From the NCBI GenBank assembly GCA_004298405.1, contig SCSL01000034.1, positions 1-15,277 of the forward strand: 15,277 bases of DNA, written 5' to 3'. This DNA is from Patescibacteria group bacterium. GTDB lineage: Bacteria > Patescibacteriota > Patescibacteriia > UBA9934 > GWF2-40-263. Positions 1 to 5,653 of the stretch are shown here, piece by piece; the stretch's first letter is position 1, and each line of letters opens with the position of its first letter. The translations under genes were made by a program, and so were the position numbers. The notes under the pieces are model-generated. The model did no database searches. It was not told the origin of the DNA and worked only from the letters and a program-made list of their open reading frames with translations.

Positions 1-2
1 AC

Positions 3-104
3 CGATTTATTGATGACATTGATGTTGCTACCGATGACCTCGTGACGTTTCTCAACACAACAACATTTCCTTACACCTTACTTGGGATGAGTCCTGTTTC
101 TTAG
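3..104 (+). CDS. Possible C-terminal end of an unknown protein (partial)
   Basis: One + strand frame is open from the left edge to a TAG at 102-104, giving 33 residues that end in LLGMSPVS. The peptide is acidic (several D residues in the first dozen) and then Thr-rich. The other + frames and the two minus frames I checked contain early stops. The piece is too short to identify, and 33 open codons could arise by chance. If real, the gene runs toward the downstream convergent minus-strand gene at 166-630, and the palindrome just after its stop would lie in its 3' region. Confidence 0.35.
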   Translation, partial: RFIDDIDVATDDLVTFLNTTTFPYTLLGMSPVS

Positions 105-107
105 TGT

Positions 108-123
108 GAGCACTATAGTGCTC
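108..123. repeat. Perfect 16-bp palindrome
   Basis: GAGCACTATAGTGCTC reads identically on both strands. It lies 3 nt after the stop of the possible partial gene. No T-run follows on either strand, so it is a poor intrinsic terminator. It could be a protein-binding site or an RNA 3'-end hairpin (6-bp stem, TATA loop). Confidence 0.5.
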
Positions 124-136
124 TAACCACCTATTC

Positions 137-174
137 AAAAAGCCGGCGAGCCTGGAAGTGAGGCATCAGCCGGC
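137..174 (-). terminator. Intrinsic terminator of the 166-630 gene
   Basis: On the minus strand, GCCGGC (169-174) pairs with GCCGGC (142-147), with a smaller inner GCCT/AGGC hairpin between them, followed directly by TTTTT. The 5' arm overlaps the stop codon of the gene, so transcription ends right at the coding end. Confidence 0.75.
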
Positions 175-630
175 AAGACGATTGATCTCTTCGGGATCAG
201 AAGAAAGGAAATCAACGGTGAGGAAGGCGACGAGCACGGCGCGCATGTACCAGAGACGGAAGCGTGCATCCGGTCCCTGGGAACGCATGGCGGCGTGAAG
301 ACGGTCAAGAGAGAGGTTGATCCACTCGGGTCGTTCAACGTGTCTTTTCAGGCAAGACACGAAGGACTCGAGTCGATGATCGTCCCATTCCGAGCCGATC
401 TCATGTGGATCAACGCTTCGGATGACCATCTCGACTCGATCGAGCTGAGCGGGCGAGAACACGCCAGAGCCAAGCACATCGAACAGCGCTTGTGCTTCGG
501 GTGGGAGGAAGAGGAATCCTCTCCCCCGCTTGTGGGTTCCATACGTCAGACGCTCAAGCATCCGACGCAGATCCACACTCTCGCGAGCCTGCGACGGCTC
601 ATCAGCTCGTACCAACCTCAGGGTGGGCAT
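166..630 (-). CDS. Hypothetical protein, downstream member of a tandem paralog pair
   Basis: This 154-aa protein is not one I recognise. Its start is set by a strong ribosome binding site, AAGGAGGTGAG, whose AGGAGG core lies 8 nt before an ATG (residues MPTLRLVRADEP); a longer frame exists upstream but would place this SD inside the gene. It is clearly paralogous to the 763-1233 product. Shared positions include the N-terminal LRL-V/I-R, an RG in the first quarter, QAL then VL, an R-x-VDP motif, WD-x-x-RL, and P-x-W near residue 105. It has no signal peptide, membrane segment or metal-binding cluster, and appears to be a soluble, mostly helical domain. Its own terminator overlaps the stop. 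The base composition looks richer in G+C than the + strand operon next door, and the strong SD is unlike the rest of the window, so recent acquisition or unusually high translation are both possible. Confidence 0.75.
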   Translation of the reverse strand: MPTLRLVRADEPSQARESVDLRRMLERLTYGTHKRGRGFLFLPPEAQALFDVLGSGVFSPAQLDRVEMVIRSVDPHEIGSEWDDHRLESFVSCLKRHVERPEWINLSLDRLHAAMRSQGPDARFRLWYMRAVLVAFLTVDFLSSDPEEINRLAG

Positions 631-634
631 CTGC

Positions 635-645
635 CTCACCTCCTT
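635..645 (-). promoter_or_regulatory. Strong Shine-Dalgarno site of the 166-630 gene
   Basis: AAGGAGGTGAG matches the 16S anti-SD tail almost perfectly. Spacing from the AGGAGG core to ATG is 8 nt. The same 11-mer at the same spacing precedes the paralog at 763-1233, so the translation signal was duplicated with the gene. Confidence 0.85.
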
Positions 646-701
646 CCATAACCGAAGAAACAACTTGCCAGATATCCCGATCCTCGTCAAACCACTGATT
701 T

Positions 702-744
702 AAAAACCCCCCTTCGCTCATACGTGTGTTCAAGCTTCGGAGGG
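702..744 (-). terminator. Palindromic-element terminator of the 763-1233 gene
   Basis: On the minus strand an arm containing CCCTCCGAAGCTT and an arm containing GAGCGAAGGGGGG close a hairpin with a roughly 12-nt loop, followed by TTTTT. The half-sites CTTCGCT and AGCTTCGG (+ strand) recur at 9435-9470 and in pheT at 10936-10961, so this is a copy of a repeat family as well as a terminator. The rest of the 132-nt gap to the next gene holds that gene's SD and a TTGACG at 685-690 on the minus strand that could be a weak -35 box. Confidence 0.7.
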
Positions 745-762
745 CAAGCCGACTGATGCGAT

Positions 763-1233
763 TCAGCCGGTGGCGCAAGTGAGCTCGACCTCATCGGGAG
801 GGAGCTGGGTGATGAACTGGGCGAGCGCCGCCTTCAGCAACGTCGATCGGAAGAGACGCATGCCCGTCTTTTTCGATACGTCGCATTGTGCGCTGGCGAG
901 GAGATCGAACGACCTCGTCAACCAGACGGGTTGATCGAGGCTTTCCAACGCACCCTGGATATAGGCATCCAGACGCGTTTCGTCCCATCCATCTCGAGCG
1001 AGTGGGTCGACTTGCCTGAGAAAGACAACCATCCTTGCCAGTCGGACTTCATCGCAATGCTGTCCTTGCAGGACAACGACTAGCGCTTGTGTCTCGTGCT
1101 CCATGAGGAGTCGACTTCCGAAAGCCTCCCCCCGTTGTTGGGTGATGGTTCTGAGAGCCTCCACCAACCCGTTCGATGAAAGTGGGCTGTGGGATGAATC
1201 CCCGTTTGATCGAATGAGCCTGAGATGGCTCAT
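763..1233 (-). CDS. Hypothetical protein, upstream member of a tandem paralog pair
   Basis: This 156-aa protein (starting MSHLRLIRSNG) is not one I recognise and is paralogous to the 166-630 product; the motif list is given there. It is soluble and probably helical, with no signal peptide or membrane segment. The start is chosen because AAGGAGGTGAG precedes this ATG with the same 8-nt spacing as in its paralog; a longer frame begins at 1278 but would swallow the SD. Single cysteines occur near the middle and the C-terminus without forming a cluster. It is the first gene leftward from the divergent promoter region at 1234-1385 and ends in a palindromic terminator. The pair may be co-transcribed with partial termination, or each gene may have its own promoter. 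Function is unknown. Confidence 0.75.
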   Translation of the reverse strand: MSHLRLIRSNGDSSHSPLSSNGLVEALRTITQQRGEAFGSRLLMEHETQALVVVLQGQHCDEVRLARMVVFLRQVDPLARDGWDETRLDAYIQGALESLDQPVWLTRSFDLLASAQCDVSKKTGMRLFRSTLLKAALAQFITQLPPDEVELTCATG

Positions 1234-1237
1234 AGAA

Positions 1238-1248
1238 CTCACCTCCTT
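1238..1248 (-). promoter_or_regulatory. Strong Shine-Dalgarno site of the 763-1233 gene
   Basis: AAGGAGGTGAG, with the AGGAGG core 8 nt from the ATG, is identical in sequence and spacing to the SD of the paralog. It decides the start at 1233. Confidence 0.85.
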
Positions 1249-1281
1249 TTCTCCGAAATGGAGTTTAGAGCTTCCCAAGTT

Positions 1282-1309
1282 TTTATCGGTTTGTCAACAC
1301 ATTTGTCAA
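1282..1309 (-). promoter_or_regulatory. Candidate minus-strand promoter for the paralog genes
   Basis: On the minus strand TTGACA (1304-1309) is followed after 16 nt by GATAAA (1282-1287), a 4/6 match to the -10 box. A second TTGACA lies 12 nt further on because the region is a direct repeat. The leader to the ATG at 1233 would be about 40 nt and includes the SD. Confidence 0.4.
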
Positions 1310-1312
1310 CAC
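1290..1312. repeat. Two direct repeats in a divergent promoter region
   Basis: TTTGTCAACAC occurs at 1290-1300 and again at 1302-1312, a 12-bp period, so both copies face the same side of the helix to within about one and a half turns of phase. The repeats lie between the minus-strand gene at 1233 and the + strand gene at 1386, just upstream of the + strand -35 box at 1319. They could be an operator shared by both directions; equally, they contain minus-strand TTGACA boxes. Confidence 0.55.
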
Positions 1313-1318
1313 TGTGCT

Positions 1319-1347
1319 TTGACAATCCGAACGAAAACTGCTATTAT
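1319..1347 (+). promoter_or_regulatory. Sigma70-type promoter of the 1386-2505 operon
   Basis: TTGACA (1319-1324), a 17-nt spacer, then TATTAT (1342-1347): a consensus -35, ideal spacing and a 5/6 -10 box. The expected start is near 1354, giving a leader of about 30 nt without a clear SD. Confidence 0.8.
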
Positions 1348-1385
1348 TTTACTAAATTCTTCTATTAACTAATAAAACAACGCTT

Positions 1386-2111
1386 ATGGGACTTTTCTCA
1401 CGATGGACCAATAAAGAGAATAATAGAGTCGAAGCTCCAGTAGAAATTAAGAAAAATGAGACAGTGGAAACAAAATCGGCATCTGAAACCGGTCGTGAAC
1501 GTGTCGTTGCAGTCTGGAAGGGGATTAAGGAAACATGGAATAATTTCACTCCAAAGGCTGCTAAGTTTGGTAAATGGGTTGGTGAATTGGGATTAGGAGC
1601 CATTGGAGGGACAGAAAAAGCTGTAAAAACTACATGGAAATATACCGGGGAAACCGGGCAAGAGCTTCGAGATCTCGCCGGTCGTGGTAATGAAGCCCTA
1701 AAAGAGTGGAAAGAAAAGAGAGTATTTGAGAACAAGCTTAGACAAGCCGAGAAGCAAATCAAGCGTGAGGAACGTGCAGAGGCTTGGAAAAATATGAAGG
1801 CCGAGGCGGCCGCAAAAATCAAGGATAATTGGCGGATGATAAAAGCGGCAGCAGTAGAAGACTATAGACAGACAAAAGCAGATTTTCGAAAACCCATCGA
1901 TAGTTTTTCTAACTGGGCTAATGAACAGAGAATGAAACTTTCTGGCGCCGCTGAAATCAAAGGTCAGATGGAAGAACTCCGTGAGGTAGTTGCACGACAA
2001 AATCGTCTCATAGAACAACTCCTTAGACTCCAAGGAGTGCAAGTGGAAGAACCTATTTTAGCGGCAGGCGACGAGGAGGGGGAAGGCACAGTTTCTGAAG
2101 CCTCAGCTTAA
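1386..2111 (+). CDS. Hypothetical charged helical/coiled-coil protein
   Basis: This 241-aa soluble protein is very rich in K, E, R and A. The first 45 residues are polar and probably disordered. A Trp- and Gly-containing middle (about 50-105, with WKGIKETW and a short GELGLGAIGG stretch) is followed by long amphipathic helices (about 105-190) with many EERAEAWKNMKAE-type repeats. A short heptad-like coiled coil follows at about 195-220 (MEELREVVARQNRLIEQLLR), and then an acidic tail. There is no signal peptide and no clear membrane segment, although the small Gly/Ala stretch could touch a membrane. A consensus promoter lies 39 nt upstream and there is no SD. It is the first of two genes in an operon ending at the terminator at 2511-2562. 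I do not recognise the family; a structural or nucleoid/membrane-associated role would be a guess. Confidence 0.75.
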   Translation: MGLFSRWTNKENNRVEAPVEIKKNETVETKSASETGRERVVAVWKGIKETWNNFTPKAAKFGKWVGELGLGAIGGTEKAVKTTWKYTGETGQELRDLAGRGNEALKEWKEKRVFENKLRQAEKQIKREERAEAWKNMKAEAAAKIKDNWRMIKAAAVEDYRQTKADFRKPIDSFSNWANEQRMKLSGAAEIKGQMEELREVVARQNRLIEQLLRLQGVQVEEPILAAGDEEGEGTVSEASA

Positions 2112-2148
2112 ATCACGAGCCCTAAGAATCTCCTAACACAAATTACCT

Positions 2149-2505
2149 ATGACACGAGAAGAAGTGGTGAAGCTTGTTCAGGACTCTGACCTGAGCGACT
2201 CCGCAAAATCAACCTGGATTGCTCGCATTACAAAAGAAGGTCTTACTCAAGACGTCCTCGACGAACTGAAAGATGCCTTCCAAGCTGAAATCGATGCTGG
2301 ATTTGAAAAACTCGGAGTTGATATTTCCAACACCCCAGAATACAAGGAGAGGGAAGCGGCTATGGTTGCACAAATCGAAGCTATCCAGGCGGATTTTGAC
2401 CAAAAAATGGCACAAAATACCAAACTACTCAATGATCTTCAGGCGAACGCGAGTCAAGTAATGGACGCGATCAAGACAGAAGAAGTCAAAGCAAGCATGG
2501 AATAA
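2149..2505 (+). CDS. Hypothetical small acidic helical protein
   Basis: This 118-aa acidic protein starts MTREEVVKLVQDSDLSDSAK and is predicted to be nearly all helix. The N-terminal half (about 1-60) resembles a compact helical bundle of the kind 'helix, DLSDSAK turn, helix, GLTQDVLDELK'. The second half (about 65-115) is a likely coiled coil. There is no signal peptide, membrane span or cysteine. It starts 37 nt after the 241-aa gene, on the same strand and without an obvious promoter, so the two are probably co-transcribed; both being helical, a physical partnership is possible but not shown. No SD is visible before the ATG. Family unknown. Confidence 0.75.
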   Translation: MTREEVVKLVQDSDLSDSAKSTWIARITKEGLTQDVLDELKDAFQAEIDAGFEKLGVDISNTPEYKEREAAMVAQIEAIQADFDQKMAQNTKLLNDLQANASQVMDAIKTEEVKASME

Positions 2506-2510
2506 AACCT

Positions 2511-2562
2511 AAAATCACCCTTCGACTCCCCCGACTAGCTCGGGGTCGCACAGGGTGATTTT
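2511..2562. terminator. Bidirectional terminator between convergent operons
   Basis: An 11-bp perfect outer stem, AAAATCACCCT (2511-2521) with AGGGTGATTTT (2552-2562), encloses an imperfect GC-rich inner hairpin. T-rich runs follow on both strands, so it can end both the + strand operon (stop at 2505) and thrS (stop at 2571). Confidence 0.85.
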
Positions 2563-2570
2563 ATTTTCCC

Positions 2571-4364
2571 CTACTGTGGGGATTGACTGGCTTGTTTGGC
2601 TTGGTCGACAAGCTCGGGGGCTGGGATTATGAGATCTTCCTCCTGACCAAAGACATTTACCTTGAAATCCCCTCCCTCAGCCTCCTTCTGCCCGATCACG
2701 ATTGTCCATGGAATCTTGTGCGTGGCCGAGTTGCGAATCTTCTTGCCGACTTTCTCGTTGGAGTCGTCCAGATCCACGCGGATGTCGGCCTCGACGAGTT
2801 TCGCCTGAAGCGTCTTGGCAAACGGGACGAATTCATCACTGACGGTCGCCAAACGTACCTGTACAGGAGCAATCCAAAACGGGAATGCGCCGGCATAGTG
2901 CTCGATGAGGATACCAAGAAATCGCTCCGTAGAACCTAGGATCGCTCGGTGAATAACGACTGGCCGTTTCTTGCTCCCGTCAGAGTCGACATACTCAAGT
3001 TCAAAACGCTCTGGCAGGTTCATGTCCAACTGGATCGTCGAAAGTTGCCATTCTCGACCAATCGCATCCTTAAACATGAAGTCGAGTTTTGGTCCATAGA
3101 ATGCCGCTTCTCCGACACCAACTTCATGCTTCCATCCACGCGTTTGTATCAGTGACTTCAGCGATGCCTCCGAGTCGATCCATACTTGCTTGTCTCCAAT
3201 GTACTTGTCAGGGTTATCTGGATCAGACACAGAGATACGAACCCAAAAATCATTAAACCCAAACGCTTTGTACGTAAGCTCGACCATGTCGAGCATGAGG
3301 TTAATCTCTCCTGCGATTTGATCGGGGCGAGCAAACACATGACAATCGTCCTGCGTAAGAGAGCGAACGCGCGTCAGCCCAGAAAGTTCTCCGCTTTTCT
3401 CGTATCGATAATTTGTGGTCGTACAGACCCAACGCATGGGCATCTCCCGATAGGAGTGTGGCGTGGTCGCATACAACATCATGAAATGCGGACAGTTCAT
3501 GGGCTTGAGATAATAGTCTGCTTCATCTTCCAGATGCATCAGAGGGTACATGGCGTCATATTTCTGAAGGTGTCCAGATCTCTCATACAGCTTGCCCTTC
3601 GTAATGTGTGGGATCCAGATTGGGGTGTACCCGCGCGGCTCTTGGAGGTTTGAGATGAAATTCTCAACCACGCGGCGCAGAAGAGCGCCCTTAGGATAAA
3701 AAAGTGGCAGACCACTTCCAATATCGTCGATGATGGTAAACAACTCCAGTTCTTTCCCGAGTTTTCGATGATCTCGTTTCTTCGCCTCCTCGAGCATGGT
3801 GAGATACTGGTCGAGTTCCTCTTGTTTCTCAAACACAAGACCGTAGATGCGTTGCATTTGAGGATTCTTCTCGTCCCCGCGCCAGTAGGCGCCAGCAAGT
3901 TTCCAGAGTTTGAATGCCCCAACCTCTTTTACATTTCCAACGTGAGGGCCACGACAAAGGTCGACAAATTCACCTGTTCGATACAGCGAGGCAACATCGG
4001 GACGAGCGACATCGATGTCCTGAGCTTCCTCTGGATTAACCTTGGTGGTTCCCTTCTCCTTCAAGTCGCGCAAAAGCTCGACCTTGAAATCCTGTCCCAT
4101 CTCACGAAACTTCTCGATCGCTTGATCGATCGAGATTTCCTCTCGAACCATATCATGGTCCTCTGCCACGATCTTGTGCATCTCTTCTTCAAGTTTCACA
4201 AGATCCTCCTCCGTGATCGGCGATGCAAAGAGAATATCGTAGAAGAATCCGTTTTCCACAACCGGGCCGACTCCGAGCTTTATTCCTGGGTACAGTCGCT
4301 GGGCGGCCGCAGCGAGGATATGCGCGGTTGTGTGCCGCATGGCATGTCGTTTGTCGTTTTCCAT
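2571..4364 (-). CDS. thrS: Threonine--tRNA ligase lacking the TGS domain
   Basis: ThrRS charges tRNA-Thr in the cytoplasm. The 597-aa protein begins directly in the editing domain: HTTAH (H11, H15) and LCRGPH (C137, H141) are the four expected editing residues. The class II core follows, with motif 1 around GYTPIWIP, motif 2 around MRWVCTTTNYRYE, and motif 3 HRAILGSTERFLG. The zinc ligands of the active site are present as C291 (MNCPHF), H342 (DDCH) and H472 (VIHR). A C-terminal anticodon-binding domain starts near residue 498 (WIAPVQV). E. coli ThrRS has 642 residues with an N-terminal TGS domain, which is absent here; no TGS-like sequence is encoded upstream, so the loss is genuine for this copy. 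The ATG at 4364 has no SD; M9 (at 4340) is a possible alternative. A hairpin ends only 8 nt before the ATG. Confidence 0.97.
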   Translation of the reverse strand: MENDKRHAMRHTTAHILAAAAQRLYPGIKLGVGPVVENGFFYDILFASPITEEDLVKLEEEMHKIVAEDHDMVREEISIDQAIEKFREMGQDFKVELLRDLKEKGTTKVNPEEAQDIDVARPDVASLYRTGEFVDLCRGPHVGNVKEVGAFKLWKLAGAYWRGDEKNPQMQRIYGLVFEKQEELDQYLTMLEEAKKRDHRKLGKELELFTIIDDIGSGLPLFYPKGALLRRVVENFISNLQEPRGYTPIWIPHITKGKLYERSGHLQKYDAMYPLMHLEDEADYYLKPMNCPHFMMLYATTPHSYREMPMRWVCTTTNYRYEKSGELSGLTRVRSLTQDDCHVFARPDQIAGEINLMLDMVELTYKAFGFNDFWVRISVSDPDNPDKYIGDKQVWIDSEASLKSLIQTRGWKHEVGVGEAAFYGPKLDFMFKDAIGREWQLSTIQLDMNLPERFELEYVDSDGSKKRPVVIHRAILGSTERFLGILIEHYAGAFPFWIAPVQVRLATVSDEFVPFAKTLQAKLVEADIRVDLDDSNEKVGKKIRNSATHKIPWTIVIGQKEAEGGDFKVNVFGQEEDLIIPAPELVDQAKQASQSPQ

Positions 4365-4391
4365 AAATAAAAAGCGGTCATTATGACCGCT
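4365..4391 (-). terminator. Hairpin between the 4409-5629 gene and thrS
   Basis: AGCGGTCA (4373-4380), a TTA loop and TGACCGCT (4384-4391) form a perfect 8-bp stem, followed on the minus strand by TTTTTATTT. This is a typical intrinsic terminator for the gene ending at 4409. Its T-run abuts the thrS ATG, so it could equally act as an attenuator or operator on thrS. Confidence 0.7.
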
Positions 4392-4393
4392 CC

Positions 4394-4422
4394 ACTGTAC
4401 GATAAAACCTATTTGATATCAA
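4394..4422 (-). promoter_or_regulatory. Candidate thrS promoter
   Basis: On the minus strand TTGATA (4417-4422), 17 nt, then TACAGT (4394-4399): 5/6 and 4/6 matches. The -35 box lies in the last codons of the upstream gene. Initiation would fall inside the 4373-4391 palindrome, giving a leader of about 20 nt and leaving the palindrome across the start site like an operator. Confidence 0.4.
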
Positions 4423-5629
4423 TATAGATGTGATCCTTGAGCCTTGGAACGGTGCTTACCCAAAACGGGAAGAATTCCACCGTGACATCGGTTGCCACAC
4501 CCTCGCCGACCAACAACGTACGCACCTCGTCTTGCGTCATGCCTACAAATCGACCGACTTGAAGTGCTGAACTGGTGCGTGACGTAATCGCCGGCACGGA
4601 AAGAGAGACGAGAATATTCGCTTGTCCTGCTTCCTCGTCAACAGCCTCGACCGTCACGATCATATTGTCTGCATCTGCGTTCAAAAATTCCTGTCCTTGT
4701 CCAAGACTCTCGTATAATTTTGCGATGGCGATCTCTCCTAACGCCTCTTGATCAAAAAATACCGCCGTCACTTTGAGCGTGAGTGTCACGTTAAAACTCT
4801 GTGCCTCTGTATCTGGTTCGATCGAGAATGTTTTTTCGACAACCTCAATATCATAGGACTGACCCGTGAATGTTTCTCCAACTTCGGTGATCAGCATGGC
4901 TTTTGCGTCCTCGAGTAAACTTACCTCAAGCTCCGTGGCGGCGGCATCAAGTTCCATCTGGGAAACAACCGCAACAGAGTAGATCCCTCCTGTGAACGCT
5001 TCCGCGCTGGTTGCATACACAGATTCCTGTCGCGCGGCAGATAAACCAGGGATGCTAAAACGCGTCTGCGCAATGTTTCCACTCTCCCCTGCCACATCAG
5101 CATACACCTGCGCGTCGACTGAACCACCGGCAGGAACGGTTACGGCTGACTCGAGTCGGAACAAGACGCCAGATTCAGAAAGAAAGCGCGTGGTGGCGAC
5201 GAGCGACTGGGCGAACGTCAAATTGTTGTAAATAGTCACTGTTCCACGGGCAATATCGTCAACGGTCTTGGAAGAATCCCCCGTCGGTTGAAATGTCTGT
5301 GTACGACCAAGCGTTCCAGAAACAACCGCGCCGCGCACATCCGTTGAACGCGTTGGAACCTCGTAGACGTTGGCGACGAACTCGGTTGTGATTGGTTCCT
5401 CTGCCGAATCGACGTGAATCACGGCCTGAACGGTTGAGAGATACAACACAGCCAACAGCGCCGCGGCGACGAGCACAATAAACGTCAACGCAATGCGTCG
5501 ATACATAATAAGGGGCACGGCCGCAGGCTGGGTGATCTCAAGATCCTCGATGTCGGTCACGGTAATCTTCTTGGCACCTCCCTTTCTCACAGCCACCCGC
5601 TTCTTTGGAACAACATTCTTGGTGGGCAT
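4409..5629 (-). CDS. Membrane-anchored baseplate-J-like protein
   Basis: This 406-aa protein has a basic cytoplasmic N-terminus (KK/RK-rich, residues 1-21), one transmembrane helix at about 46-69 (ALTFIVLVAAALLAVLYL), and a large extracytoplasmic remainder, i.e. type II topology. Residues about 134-195 (GTVTIYNN, then VTVPAGGSVDAQVYADVAG, ESGNI) match the pattern of baseplate J/gp47-like proteins, which have been annotated in many CPR genomes. Two alpha/beta segments follow at about 235-335. The C-terminus (VGMTQDEVRTLLVGEG, then a short beta stretch) looks like a small PASTA-like or ligand-binding fold, which is my guess. There is no SD; an extended -10 box lies 8 nt upstream of the ATG. It lies between dnaE and thrS with its own promoter and terminator, so it is probably a single-gene unit at the cell surface. 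The exact role is unknown. Confidence 0.8.
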   Translation of the reverse strand: MPTKNVVPKKRVAVRKGGAKKITVTDIEDLEITQPAAVPLIMYRRIALTFIVLVAAALLAVLYLSTVQAVIHVDSAEEPITTEFVANVYEVPTRSTDVRGAVVSGTLGRTQTFQPTGDSSKTVDDIARGTVTIYNNLTFAQSLVATTRFLSESGVLFRLESAVTVPAGGSVDAQVYADVAGESGNIAQTRFSIPGLSAARQESVYATSAEAFTGGIYSVAVVSQMELDAAATELEVSLLEDAKAMLITEVGETFTGQSYDIEVVEKTFSIEPDTEAQSFNVTLTLKVTAVFFDQEALGEIAIAKLYESLGQGQEFLNADADNMIVTVEAVDEEAGQANILVSLSVPAITSRTSSALQVGRFVGMTQDEVRTLLVGEGVATDVTVEFFPFWVSTVPRLKDHIYIDIK

Positions 5630-5637
5630 ATACGATT

Positions 5638-5646
5638 AGTATACCA
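5638..5646 (-). promoter_or_regulatory. Extended -10 promoter of the 4409-5629 gene
   Basis: The minus strand reads TGGTATACT, an extended -10 (TGn before TATACT). The -10 box ends 8 nt before the ATG, so the transcript should start at or next to the start codon (leaderless). No good -35 box is visible, as is usual with an extended -10. Confidence 0.55.
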
Positions 5647-5653
5647 CTTGCTG

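Noticed and set aside
108..123. 16-bp palindrome as an intrinsic terminator
   Set aside because: No T-run follows on either strand and the loop would be only TATA; listed as a repeat instead.
1352..1822. 156-codon minus-strand frame rich in F, S and L
   Set aside because: Antisense to the 241-aa gene, which has a consensus promoter. The F/S/L bias is what a K/E-rich gene gives when read backwards.
3768..4370. 200-codon open frame on the + strand
   Set aside because: Antisense to the thrS editing region, which is clearly the coding strand.
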